In this document: piece by piece, positions 27,755-37,919 of the stretch
Layout of the letters: each line of letters starts with the position of its first letter
How positions within the stretch are numbered: position 1 is the first letter of the stretch
NCBI GenBank assembly: GCA_038993745.2
Contig: CP160629.1
Coordinates: 1,550,001-1,614,000 of the forward strand
Length of the DNA stretch: 64,000 nucleotides
Direction of reading: 5' to 3'
Source: Aliivibrio fischeri
GTDB lineage: Bacteria > Pseudomonadota > Gammaproteobacteria > Enterobacterales > Vibrionaceae
Notes under the pieces: generated by a model
Database searches by the model: none
The model's input: the letters and a program-made list of their open reading frames with translations, nothing else
What the model was told of the DNA's origin: nothing
Position numbers and translations under genes: made by a program

Positions 27755-27933
27755 TTTAATGTTAAACTCTTTGGCTTAAAACATCGCATCAATCAACTTT
27801 TTTACTTAATTCACTGCAGAAACAAACTCTTTTTTCTACTATTAAATGGATATTCATTAATGCGTTATGCCAATTCTATAAAAGTTAATTAAAACTGGCA
27901 TTTACGATTACAGGACAGTAAAAGGAGTTTGTT

Positions 27934-28137
27934 GTGAATAATTACATTAATAAAAATATCCAGTGCCCTAACTGCCATCACTCAATTGATATGGTTATCG
28001 ACCAATCTCAATCAAATAAAAAAGTATACGATGACTGTCCATCTTGTCATCGTGCCATTGAATTTAACATGGAGATTAACCCATATACTCAATCGGTAAG
28101 TCTTTCTATCAATAATGATGAAGATGGATTGTTTTAG
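27934..28137 (+). CDS. CPXCG-motif cysteine-rich small protein
   Basis: 67 residues with two Cys pairs, CPNCHH near residue 11 and CPSCHR near residue 37, forming a probable zinc ribbon of the Cys_rich_CPXG type. It starts at GTG, supported by an ideal aaaggag ribosome binding site at 27920-27927. The C-terminal part is acidic. Function unknown. It converges with riboflavin synthase, with only six bases between the ends. Confidence 0.75.
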   Translation: MNNYINKNIQCPNCHHSIDMVIDQSQSNKKVYDDCPSCHRAIEFNMEINPYTQSVSLSINNDEDGLF

Positions 28138-28143
28138 CTGATC

Positions 28144-28752
28144 TTATTGTTGGTTCGCTAACACTCGCTCAACAGTATCTACAATCGCTTGTGTTTGCGG
28201 ATCAATCTCTAGATTAATTTTATCGCCAATTATTCTAGTACTTAAATTGGTACGCTCTAGAGTTTCAGGGATTAAATTTACATTAAATCCTTTTTCATCG
28301 ACATCACCAATCGTCAAACTGATCCCATCAACCCCAATATAGCCTTTATGTAAAATGTATTTTGTCCATTGTGCAGGAACATCAAACCATATTTGGCAAT
28401 TCTCACTGGTTTTATTAATTTCACGTACAACCATTACATCAACGATATGGCCAGACATTGAGTGCCCACCAATCTCATCTCCAAAGCGAGCTGCACGTTC
28501 AATATTAACCTCTTGCCCTACTTCTAATAAACCAAGATTCGTTAAACGTAACGTTTCCTCGATAAGGTCAAAGTGCGCTTGTTGGCCTTCAATCTTAGTT
28601 ACGGTCAAACAACAACCATTATGAGCAACTGAAGCACCAATTTCTAAACCTTGATGGTACGGAGTAGGAATTTCAATAATATGAGTTTGAAACTTGTCTT
28701 TTTTTACAATATTAACGACTTTTGCAGTGGTCGCGACAATACCTGTAAACAT
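28144..28752 (-). CDS. ribE: Riboflavin synthase alpha subunit
   Basis: 202 residues from the ATG at 28752 (MFTGIVATTAKVV, the family's invariant start), with ggag upstream. Two lumazine-binding repeats are present, with GCCLTV in the first and VDGISLTI in the second, and HSMSGHIVDV near the middle. It dismutates two 6,7-dimethyl-8-ribityllumazine molecules to riboflavin. The gene is monocistronic, and no FMN-riboswitch-like sequence is evident in the 258-base gap to norM. Confidence 0.93.
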   Translation of the reverse strand: MFTGIVATTAKVVNIVKKDKFQTHIIEIPTPYHQGLEIGASVAHNGCCLTVTKIEGQQAHFDLIEETLRLTNLGLLEVGQEVNIERAARFGDEIGGHSMSGHIVDVMVVREINKTSENCQIWFDVPAQWTKYILHKGYIGVDGISLTIGDVDEKGFNVNLIPETLERTNLSTRIIGDKINLEIDPQTQAIVDTVERVLANQQ

Positions 28753-29010
28753 TTGCTTCTCCAATAATCTTTTATCAAGCATTTGAACTATAAATAATTA
28801 ACTCAACTTTATTACAATAATCTACAATACTTGGAATATTTCATTTTGTGAAGCTCACTGTTTTCTATATAATGACGCCTTTCTGCTTACCTTTAACAGT
28901 TCCTCTGTTCAAAGCACTCAATCAGACCTTTTTTCTTCATTACATCCTTATGTGATGATGAATCGATAAATTAAACTCCTTATTTACAAATATATTGATA
29001 CGGTGACGCA

Positions 29011-30393
29011 GTGCACAGATACCAAAAAGAAATCGTTCGTTTAATTAAACTCTCTACACCTGTATTAATTGCAAGTGTGGCACAAACAGGCATGGGCTTT
29101 GTTGATACAGTAATGGCTGGTGGCGTAAGCGCAACTGACATGGCTGCTGTAGCCATTGCTGCAAGTGTGTGGCTACCTTCTGTATTGTTTGGTGTTGGTC
29201 TACTTATGGCCCTTGTGCCTGTTGTAGCTCAACTAAACGGTTCAGGAAAATCAAAAAAAGTACCATTTGAGATCCACCAAGGTGTTTACCTTGCTTTATT
29301 AACCTCAATTCCAATTATGCTGGTGTTATATAATGCTGGCTTTATTATTGCCGCAATGGATGTAGAACCTGAGCTATACGAAAAAACTCAAGGCTATTTA
29401 CATGCTGTATTGTGGGCTGCGCCAGCATTTTTATTATTCCAAACTCTGCGTAGTTTTTGTGAAGGTTTATCTCTAACCACTCCAGCAATGATTATCGGCT
29501 TCATTGGTCTTGCTGCTAACGTTCCATTAAACTGGATGTTTGTTTACGGTGAGCTTGGCGCTCCTGCTCTTGGCGGTGTTGGTTGTGGTGTTGCTACTGC
29601 TATCGTTTATTGGTTGATGTTCTTAACCATGACTTTGTATACGTTTATCGCTCCGAAACTGCGTCGCGTAAACCTATATGAAAACTGGAATAAACCACAA
29701 AGAAAAGAGATCTATCGCCTTTTCAAACTGGGCCTTCCTGTTGCTTTGTCTATTTTCTTTGAGGTGACCCTATTTGCAGCTGTTGCATTACTGGTTTCTC
29801 CGTTAGGCTCTACGGTAGTTGCCGCTCACCAAGTTGCGATTAACTTTTCATCATTAATTTTTATGATCCCGATGAGTATCGCTGTTGCGGTAAGTATTCG
29901 AGTTGGTCATAAATTAGGTGAGAAAGATCTCGATGGAGCAAAAGTAGCAAGTTATTGCGGTCTAGCTTTTGGTTTGTTGATGGCATGTTGTACAGCTATT
30001 CTAACTCTTATTTTCAGAGAACAAATTGCTTATTTGTATTCAGATAACCAAGAAGTAATTACCTTAGCGGTAAGTTTAATGCTATTAGCTGCTATTTATC
30101 AATGTACTGATGCCGTGCAAGTTGTTGCAGCTGGTGCCCTACGTGGTTATAAAGACATGAATGCCATCTTTAAGTGTACTTTTGTCTCTTACTGGATAGT
30201 TGGTCTGCCTTCAGGTTATGTTCTTGGCATGACAGATTGGATTAGAGAACCAATGGGCGTTTATGGTTTTTGGTTTGGCTTTATTGGTGGCTTAACGACA
30301 TCTGCAATCCTACTAACTTGTCGCCTACTGTGGCTTCAACGTAATCCTACTCGTATCGATATGGAAGTAGATGAACTGCAAATCATGCACTAA
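29011..30393 (+). CDS. norM: MATE-family Na+-driven multidrug efflux pump
   Basis: 460 residues and about 12 transmembrane segments. The sequence follows the Vibrio NorM pattern, including LIKLSTPVLIASVAQTGMGF at the start, LLMALVPVVAQLNG, the VPLNWMFVYGELGAP segment, and VAAGALRGYKDM. It exports cationic drugs and dyes in exchange for Na+ at the inner membrane. The start is a GTG (gtgcacag), equivalent to the VHRY region of Vibrio NorM. A bidirectional hairpin follows the stop. Confidence 0.92.
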   Translation: MHRYQKEIVRLIKLSTPVLIASVAQTGMGFVDTVMAGGVSATDMAAVAIAASVWLPSVLFGVGLLMALVPVVAQLNGSGKSKKVPFEIHQGVYLALLTSIPIMLVLYNAGFIIAAMDVEPELYEKTQGYLHAVLWAAPAFLLFQTLRSFCEGLSLTTPAMIIGFIGLAANVPLNWMFVYGELGAPALGGVGCGVATAIVYWLMFLTMTLYTFIAPKLRRVNLYENWNKPQRKEIYRLFKLGLPVALSIFFEVTLFAAVALLVSPLGSTVVAAHQVAINFSSLIFMIPMSIAVAVSIRVGHKLGEKDLDGAKVASYCGLAFGLLMACCTAILTLIFREQIAYLYSDNQEVITLAVSLMLLAAIYQCTDAVQVVAAGALRGYKDMNAIFKCTFVSYWIVGLPSGYVLGMTDWIREPMGVYGFWFGFIGGLTTSAILLTCRLLWLQRNPTRIDMEVDELQIMH

Positions 30394-30412
30394 CTTTCCA
30401 TTCTAAAATAAT

Positions 30413-30453
30413 AAAAAAGCCGAACATATTAGATATGTTCGACTTTTTTATTT
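30413..30453. terminator. Bidirectional terminator
   Basis: CGAACATAT / ATATGTTCG with a TAG loop, with A-rich and T-rich flanks on both sides, between norM and the convergent HEAT/TPR gene. Confidence 0.85.
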
Positions 30454-30470
30454 TTAATCAAATACTTATA

Positions 30471-31483
30471 TTAATTGTTATTACTTACGTTTCTCTTTAA
30501 TTGTTCAATTACATATTCAGGCGCTACCTTTGCTAGCTCTTCTAAACAAGCATCTGTTTTTTCATTTCCATAGCGTACATAAATATCACATACTGCATAT
30601 AACTGCTCTGGCGAACCAGAAATTAAATACGCCTTTTCAAACGATTCAGTCGCTAATTTCACATCAATACTTTCTTGTAGAACACCATTCAAATACCAAT
30701 AATAACTATTATTATCCGCTAATGTTGCTGCTGTCTGAATCGATTTAGCGGCGTCTTCTTTTTGATTTAAACGCACTTGAGTTAATGCTTTTGAATAAAA
30801 TAAGCTCGGTTCTTTAGGTAATTGCTTTATACCTTGATTTAGCGTAACTAGCGCTTGTTCATCTTGATTTTGGCCACGGAAATTATCAGATAAATTCAAC
30901 CATACTTCTGCATTTTCAGGTTCGGATTTAACTAATTTTTGATAAATAACATCGGCTTTAGTCCACTCACCATGCCAGCGGTATATGTCTGCTAATTGCA
31001 GTTGAGTATCCTGTCTATTTTGCGATGTTAGAGTATCAACTAACTCTTTATATACAGGTTCCATTTGAACCTGTTGTTCTGCCGTCATAGAACGATATTC
31101 ACGCATTAAATTAATACCAGCAGCGAGACGAACACTCATTTCAGAATCACTCAATAACGGTGAAATCATTCTCCAACGATGAGATAACTTGTATAACTCT
31201 GATCCTGTAATTGCCGCTTCTCGGATAACCGGATTTGGATCTTTTAGCCCTCTAGCGACCGCAACCAAACTGTTTTGGTTAGGAAATCGAGCTAATTGGC
31301 GTAATGCATCTGCTCTATTTTCTATCGTTTCATTTTTATTTTGAGCCCTATACGCTAATTCTTGCTCAGGGCTCATCTTTTGTGCTTGATTCACTGTCGG
31401 AGCTTGCTGAACACTGTCACTAGCAAATGAAGGCGCAGAAAATCCCAATATGGATAACAAACTAATGCAGACTATTTTTTCAT
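30471..31483 (-). pseudogene. Exported HEAT/TPR-repeat protein, haem-less paralogue of the neighbouring cytochrome (start frameshifted)
   Basis: About 337 residues: signal peptide (ISLLSILGFSAPSFA), two HEAT-like repeats (about 55-130) and TPR units (about 170-320). The whole matches, segment by segment, the C-terminal half of the octahaem cytochrome at 41546 (LARFPNQNSLVAVARGLK versus LSAFPSKNTLVALGRAVK; RMISPLLSD versus QIISPLLTD). No CxxCH is present. The best start, ATG at 31483, runs into a stop after two Lys codons. Adding one A to the A6 run at 31475-31480 gives MKKIVCISLL. As written, only a poor upstream start is available. It lies 53 bases downstream of anSME, in the same operon. 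Confidence 0.7.
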
Positions 31484-31536
31484 AAGGTACTCTTAAACGT
31501 ACGATCTTAAAGATTAAATAATTAAAACTTAGATTA

Positions 31537-32851
31537 TTAAAACTTAGTAGGAAAAGCATTTTGGTGAACTTGCTGCATCTTCGCGTCACTGTATTTACCG
31601 TGCTGAACAGGATTCCCTAGCATTTTCAATATATAAGCGATTGATTTATCAGCATGAGCAAAAAACTTCTTCCAACCTGCACACAGATAATTTAATCCTG
31701 GCTCACCATCACGTGTTTTAATAAAACGGTTTTTAGGACATTCACCATGACACGCAAATTTGTATTCACACTTCTGACATTGAGTCGTTAACGTTTTTGA
31801 TTTGGCAAAACCAAACTCTTGTTGCTTTCGGCTAAACGCTAATGTATCCAGCTCTTCATTATGAATATTTCCGATTTTATATTCAGGGTACACATAATGG
31901 TCACAAGCAAACACATCTCCATTGTGTTCCATTGCTAAGCCTTTTCCGCAAATCTCACCTAATGTACATAATGGGTTTTTACGCCCCATCCATGTTTCAA
32001 CACTGGCTTCAAAATACTGAACAAATACTTTACCTAGGTCATGCTGAGTCCATTCATCAAATACAGCAATTAAGAAATTACCCCACGCTTCATCTGAAAC
32101 ACACCAAGGTTCCATAATGGATTCTTTATTACCTGGAATTAAACGTTTATCGCCTTGACGTAACTGTGCTGCAATTTGCTCAGTTTGAGGTGCAACTGTT
32201 CTAAACGTTTTTTGCTCAACGATTGGGATAAACTGCATTTGTGGCGATTTCACCACATCACGTAAGAATCGATATACCTCAAGAGGGTTTCGGCTCGTTA
32301 AATTATTCACACACGTTAACGTGGCAAATTTCACATTATGTTTATGGAGTAATTCAACGGCATTCATCACCTGCTTAAACGTACCGCGCCCCGCTTTGTT
32401 GGTGCGATAAGCATTGTGTAGCATTTCAGGTCCATCAATACTCAAACCAACTAAAAAATTGTTTTCAGCAAGAAACTCACACCATTTATCGGTTAATAAC
32501 GTACCGTTTGTCTGTAAATCATTAGAAATCAAGATCCCTTCAGGCTGATATTTTTTTGAAATTCAACAATTTTTTTAAAGTAATCAAGACCTAATAACGT
32601 CGGTTCACCACCTTGCCATGAGAAGATAATCTCTGGCGTGTTTTGTCCTTCAATATATTGACGAATATAAGTTTCAAGCGTTTCGTCATCCATTTGTGGT
32701 GAACACCCTTTTTATACTCAAGTAAATCTTCTTTACTTAAGTAATAACAATAAGAACAATCAATATTACATACAGCACCAATAGGCTTGGCCATAACATG
32801 TAATCGTTTTGATGCTTTACCTTGAAATTGTGGGCCTTGAGTAATGATCAT
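31537..32851 (-). pseudogene. Anaerobic sulfatase-maturating enzyme (radical SAM, anSME), two frameshifts
   Basis: The intact product would be about 438 residues. It has the radical-SAM cluster CNIDCSYCYY, then FSWQGGEPTLLG, then SPASM-domain cysteines (CTLGEICGKG, CDHYVYP, CQKCEYKFACHGECPKNRF), typical of anSME. These enzymes oxidise the sulfatase active-site Cys or Ser to formylglycine in the cytoplasm. Three Cys-type sulfatases nearby are obvious clients. Two one-base losses break it: at the T5 run 32709-32713 (repair gives KKGCSPQMDDE) and at the T7 run 32551-32557 (repair gives FQKKYQPEGILI). The start at 32851 has a good ribosome binding site. Confidence 0.85.
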
Positions 32852-33052
32852 ATTGATTCCTATTATTTTACGAATTTGGTTAAGTAGAACTTACCTAGCC
32901 AAAGAGAAAACCACCCTTATAGTTTTGCTGCTAAGTAAGTTCTAACTCTATAATAAACAAAAAGAACTACTCTATTAGTTATATACGTTATTCCAATTTG
33001 GAATGTTAAGTTACTGTATGATAAACGTACAAAAATAACTGTTGAGGATGTC

Positions 33053-33846
33053 ATGTTTAACGTCTCTTTTTTACAAAAAACAAAACTTTTTTATCTATTT
33101 CACTCCTCTGCTTTGCTTTATTGGGATGTACAAACACACCTCCACATCCTATCACTCAAAAAATTGAGCAAAACATGGTGTCCGTTCAAGGTGGAGAGTT
33201 TCAAATGGGCTCTAACGCCCCTGAAGCGAAAAAATCCGAAAAGCCAGAACATTCTGTATTTGTTGATGATTTCTATATTTCTAAGTTCGAAGTTACTCAA
33301 GAAATTTTTGAATCAGTAATGGGCTCTTCTCTTAGCTATTTCCAAGATCCTAATGTTCCAGTTAATAACTTAAGCTGGCAGCAGGCTAATTTTTTCATTC
33401 AAAAATTAAATGAGCTGACAGGTGAAACTTATCGACTACCAACCGAAGCTGAATGGGAATACGCTGCTCGTGGAGGAAATTTAAGTAAAGGTTATATCTA
33501 TAGTGGTTCAAACAATATTGATGATGTGGCTTGGTACTCTAAAAACGCCAATAACCGTGCGCATCCAGTTGGAATGAAACAACCAAATGAACTAGGCTTG
33601 TATGATATGACGGGGAACGTTGGTGAGTTTGTAAGTGACGCCTATGATGATAATTTTTATCGCGTTTCACCAAAAAATAACCCTAACAACGCACGTGATG
33701 AAGCAAGTGGTTTAGTACATAAATCAGTTCGCGGCAGTAGCTTTTCTTACGATGCAGATGAATCAGAAAACTATCGACGTGATTTTGCCAGTCAGTCTAT
33801 TATCATGTCGGATATGGGATTACGTTTAGTAAGAGATAAAAACTAA
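33053..33846 (+). pseudogene. SUMF1/FGE-fold lipoprotein lacking catalytic cysteines (frameshifted signal peptide)
   Basis: The ATG at 33053 has a gagg ribosome binding site. Adding one T to the T6 run 33087-33092 gives a lipoprotein signal ending FALLGCTN; unrepaired, the reading frame and signal are separated. The mature part is a formylglycine-generating-enzyme-like domain: VSVQGGEFQMGSN, YRLPTEAEWEYAARGG, ELGLYDMTGNVGEF and a GLRLV end. In true aerobic FGE the end reads GFRC and two Cys bind copper; here the only Cys is the lipobox. It is therefore unlikely to make formylglycine, and a binding or structural role is more likely. It is divergent from anSME. Confidence 0.75.
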
Positions 33847-33888
33847 ACTAACTAAAAGTCTTCATTCAAAATTAATTCTTCACAAATA

Positions 33889-33922
33889 AAAACAGCGCCG
33901 AAAATTCAGCGCTGTTTGTTTA
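33889..33922. terminator. Bidirectional terminator
   Basis: AAACAGCGC / GCGCTGTTT with T-rich flanks on both strands, between the convergent SUMF1-like and LysR genes. Confidence 0.8.
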
Positions 33923-34822
33923 AAAGACATTTTTAGCTGCTTTTTGAATTTGTTGTCGCAACCAACGATGGCCACTATCATTACTTCGACTTGGATGCCA
34001 AATGCTACATAAATCGTGTTGTTGACGATTCAAAGGTAAATCTAAAGATTTCAAATTGTAGTAATCGCCTAAATCATCAATAGATGACTGAGGTAACATC
34101 CCAATCATCTCAGTAGACCCAATAATTGGCATCATTTCAAAGGCACCAGCTGCTCGAATAACAATATTACGAGCTTCTAATTCTCCAATATCTTCAGCAT
34201 TCAATAAGCTGCTTCGGCTATGCCAACGAGACGCGGCAACATGCTCTTCACTTAAGAATTGTTCAAGGCTAATTGAATCCCCTATTCTTGGGTGATCTTT
34301 ACTGCATACGACTCTTAATCTTTCAGTATAAACTACCTCAGATTTTAAAATAGTGCGTCCACGAATAGCCATATCAATCACCAGATCGTAACGCTGTAAA
34401 CGTAAGTCTGACTCTAGATCTTCAGTAAATTGAGGATGTATTTCTAACGAAATATTAGGTGCAGATGAACGAAGCTGTTTCACCAATTTTGGTATTAATG
34501 AATAATTCACCGTAGACACAACCGCAATTGAGAAAATTCGATTGGATGTCTTAGGATCAAATTCTCTTGATGCTGACAACGTAGAAGTAAAATTCTTAAG
34601 TGCTGCAGACATTGCGGGGTAAATATCTGAAGCAAAAACGGTGGGTTCTACTCCCGTCGTATTTCGATGAAAAAGTGCATCATCATAGATTTCTCGTAGA
34701 CGTTTTAATGCTTTACTCACCGCAGGTTGGCTAATATTCATTCTTATTGCCGCCTTTGAGAGGTTTTTCTCTTCATAGATGGCGACAAAAATAGGGATCA
34801 AGTTTAGTTCTGTGCTTTTCAT
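33920..34822 (-). CDS. LysR-family transcriptional regulator (LeuO-like)
   Basis: 300 residues from the ATG at 34822; a GTG at 34834 would add four residues. The N-terminal winged helix-turn-helix (LSKAAIRMNISQPAVSKALK) is followed by a LysR effector domain. The C-terminal SNDSGHRWLRQQI resembles the LeuO/YbeF subgroup. It sits just downstream of the bat operon, on the same strand but with 90 bases between. Nearby promoters carry ATAAC-N5-GTTAT sites of the LysR T-N11-A type, so it is a candidate regulator of the sulfatase-Bat cluster (inference). Confidence 0.82.
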   Translation of the reverse strand: MKSTELNLIPIFVAIYEEKNLSKAAIRMNISQPAVSKALKRLREIYDDALFHRNTTGVEPTVFASDIYPAMSAALKNFTSTLSASREFDPKTSNRIFSIAVVSTVNYSLIPKLVKQLRSSAPNISLEIHPQFTEDLESDLRLQRYDLVIDMAIRGRTILKSEVVYTERLRVVCSKDHPRIGDSISLEQFLSEEHVAASRWHSRSSLLNAEDIGELEARNIVIRAAGAFEMMPIIGSTEMIGMLPQSSIDDLGDYYNLKSLDLPLNRQQHDLCSIWHPSRSNDSGHRWLRQQIQKAAKNVF

Positions 34823-34912
34823 AATAACCGACACGGCTGATTCATCCTGATTTCACTTTATATAACTGAGCAGATGAAACAAGTGCAGTCCATCAGTTCT
34901 GTGTTGATTATC

Positions 34913-36223
34913 TTACTTTTTCGTTTTGCTTATTCGACACTTATTCAGCTGAGGCAAAGCTTTCTTAAATTTAATTATTTCACCTAATTGATATTTGGCT
35001 GTATCTCTACGATTAATTGCTTTCCACAACCGTTTAGATAGTGACATTGTCACCTTTTCATTTTGAAATTGTGTTGTTTCACTCTGCCATTCTTGCTTGC
35101 TTTCATACGCTTTGAGCTCAACGAGATTATCTGTTTCTCTCAATAAACGATAAAGCAGCATTCTAACCGTTCCCCATTCCTCTTGATTTACCGCTCTAGA
35201 ATATACGAGCCATGCAGGAAGTGGATGAGTTTGATAATAACGCAGTGTTTTAATCGCTGCGACAATTAGAATTAGAAGAATGAATACACAAGCTGCGAAT
35301 GGTTTCCAATATTCAATAAACCAAGAACGCAAAGTATGTGATACCGCAAAAGTTTCGCCCTCAATATTAATCGTTTTTAATTCCCCTGCATCAACATCCC
35401 ACCAAACTAGCTCAAGAGCCGGAAACGTAACTTCTCCACCAGTTTGTAATACATAAACTGAAGATTCTTCTCGTTGAGATAAATAGTCACCTCGAGTTTG
35501 TGTATCACTCAATTTAGGTGGTTGATTATAGGTTTGATAGTGCGTGCTTGATGTCGCTGGCAAAATCTCAGGGATCAACATTGCAAGTGTATCAGCCCCT
35601 TTAATCGTAATCGTACGAGTTATCGAATCGCCAGCTTCGAGTTCTGAATTAGACGTATCCCATTTTTGTTGCACGGTAAAATCTAAACCAGACACCCATT
35701 GTTGTTTATCATCAAGTAACCCAGACGGTTTAATTACTTTAAATGTTTGAGCTTGGGTATAAATGGTTCCTGAGACATTACCTACACCTTCTTTTGATAC
35801 TTGCACTTTTACCGCCGTAGGAGGAATAACATAAGTACCTGCTTTTTGAGGATATAATGTCACTTCCCAGCGTTGGTGTGTCCAAGTTACTCCGTTTTTA
35901 CGTTCTGTAAAATTAGTCGCAAGCTGATTACGTTGTTTAACTGCAACGTTGGGAATATCAATTGCAGCAATGCGAGTACCGCCTGTAAACCACCTTGGAG
36001 TAACCACTTCTATATACAAAATAATTTGTTGATTAATGGCATATGCTCTCTGCTCTTCATCTGTTTTTGATGGTTCACTTAACCACGTTTTAATCGAGAC
36101 ATTATCAGCACTTTCAAGTTTGTTCGCTGCATTGGATCTTGCACTAAAACTTACCGTAATAAGCAGTACTATCATAAACACAAGAAGGTGTATTAAACGT
36201 CGTTTATCATTATGCTGAGACAT
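34913..36223 (-). CDS. batD: BatD-like membrane protein
   Basis: 436 residues: signal peptide (about 10-33), a long beta-rich periplasmic region (about 35-305) and one transmembrane helix (FAACVFILLILIVAAI), then a basic cytoplasmic tail. This matches BatD (oxygen-tolerance) proteins in the last position of MoxR-Bat operons. The start overlaps the stop of batB as TAATG, so they are translationally coupled. The Bat complex is thought to assist folding or assembly of periplasmic proteins; its molecular role is not settled. Confidence 0.8.
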   Translation of the reverse strand: MSQHNDKRRLIHLLVFMIVLLITVSFSARSNAANKLESADNVSIKTWLSEPSKTDEEQRAYAINQQIILYIEVVTPRWFTGGTRIAAIDIPNVAVKQRNQLATNFTERKNGVTWTHQRWEVTLYPQKAGTYVIPPTAVKVQVSKEGVGNVSGTIYTQAQTFKVIKPSGLLDDKQQWVSGLDFTVQQKWDTSNSELEAGDSITRTITIKGADTLAMLIPEILPATSSTHYQTYNQPPKLSDTQTRGDYLSQREESSVYVLQTGGEVTFPALELVWWDVDAGELKTINIEGETFAVSHTLRSWFIEYWKPFAACVFILLILIVAAIKTLRYYQTHPLPAWLVYSRAVNQEEWGTVRMLLYRLLRETDNLVELKAYESKQEWQSETTQFQNEKVTMSLSKRLWKAINRRDTAKYQLGEIIKFKKALPQLNKCRISKTKK

Positions 36224-37919
36224 TATTTCACCTCTTCATTTTGCATTTGTGTATTACTTGTTTGTTCACGAAGTTGTAATTGAAACTTGGCACGCAAGAA
36301 ATATTTTGGGTCAGCCTCAACACGACGAAGCCATTTGTCTGCCAACTCTTGACTTCCTAAGATCTCATTTGCATTTAAACTTTCTTTCGTCATTAAAGAA
36401 GAGTCCACTTCTTCATCTGCACCATCACCGGTTCTAGGCTTATCATCACCCAGTTCAAATGACTCTTCTGGGCCATCTGTTGTGCCTTTTTGGCTTTCAC
36501 TCATCCGGTTGACCTCATCAACAATGCCTTGCATGACGTTTAAATTATTCTGCGTTTTTTCTTTTAAATCAGGATCGAGATCTTTCTTTAACAACATACG
36601 ATAGATGTCTCTCGCAGCAACATATTCTCTTTGTCGAGCCAACGCATTTGCAGCATTAAACATTCCTAAATCAGATTTTACAGCAATAAAAGCACTGTGA
36701 GCTAACTTATACTCACCTGCATAATAATACGCAGTACCCTTCATTAATGGGTCTTGATAACTTTTTGCTGCTTTTAAATATTCTGATTTATCAAAATACC
36801 ATTGCCCTTGTTGATCGGGGTTAACCACAAATCCATCCACCAATCTGTCGTTTTTTCCCATAAAGTCACTTCTTTAACAGGTTCTTGAGTTTTCGCTTTT
36901 AAACTTACGGTTTCTGCATACGTTGGCACTGAATAAAATGTAGGGGAAACCAATACCACCACAAAGCACCATTTCACTAACCACCCCTTTCTGAACCATG
37001 ACAACATAAGTAATGAAACAGGAAATAGTAGGTAGTAACCCATGTCTTTCCACGGCATAGCTGATTCATTATTTAATTGCATATGTCGCTCGACTTTACT
37101 GTTTAAGCTACGAACATCGCTATCATCCACAGTAACGCTTATAACGCTTCCACCACTTTTACTTGCTAATTTTTTTAATGAGGCATAATCCATCGGATTG
37201 TCACTCGCTCTGTTTTCATTGCCGGCAGCAAGCACAAGCAGCTGATGACGACTCTTAGAAAAGTATTTCTCATAAGCCGCGATGGTTTCAGGGTTAGCGC
37301 CATCCGTAATTAATAACACGGTTCCCGCACTCTCTGTCCCTAATTGAGGCTCAATGAGTGGTAATGCACTTTCTGCATTCTTCCCTTCTATAGGCATGAT
37401 ATCTGGCTGAATCGCCGCTAAGAATGGCGCAAAAACGGAGTTATCTTTGGTTAACGGCATAGCCAAGTGTGAAGTTCCCGAAAAGACAACAAGCCCTGTT
37501 TTCCCACCTTTACGTAATGCAATCAAATCTCGAATTTTTTGCTTAGAGCGCTCTAATCGATTCGGAGCTAGATCCTTTTGCAACATGGATTCACTATTAT
37601 CTAATACAATAAGCAATGCGGCTTTATCTTCACCAAATGGCGAAGCCTCACGCTCCCATGTAGGACCAGCACAAACCACAATGGCTACGAGCATAGAAAC
37701 AGCCAATAATTTTAGTGGTAGTTGTTTTTTCCAACCAACATCATTGACCGTTAGCACTGAACGAAGGTGTTTTGGTAATTCTTGTTGCCACTCATTTTTA
37801 CTGTCTTGTTTCCAACGTAAATAAATAACAATACTTAATGGAATCAAGGCCAATATCCATAGTGGACGAATAAAATGAAATTCATTGACAATTTGTTGCC
37901 ACATCAGAAGATCAAACAT
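36223..37919 (-). pseudogene. batB: BatB/BatC-like protein: VWA domain with C-terminal TPR, frameshifted
   Basis: The start at 37919 has an aggagaaaagc ribosome binding site and overlaps batA by eight bases. The N-terminal part has two membrane segments and a VWA domain with MIDAS DNSES (VLDNSESM) and a TDGAN loop, followed by another membrane helix. At the G4 run 36817-36820 one base is missing. Adding it joins LWLTP to DQQGQWYFDKSEYLKAAK and continues into a TPR region (BatC-like) and an acidic tail, for about 565 residues. In the given sequence the two halves are separate frames overlapping by 88 bases. Confidence 0.82.

Noticed and set aside
28753..29010. FMN riboswitch before the riboflavin synthase gene
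   Set aside because: I could not find the conserved AGGGTG and stem elements on either strand.
33053..33846. Functional aerobic formylglycine-generating enzyme
   Set aside because: The two copper-binding cysteines are missing and the protein is a periplasmic or outer-membrane lipoprotein.
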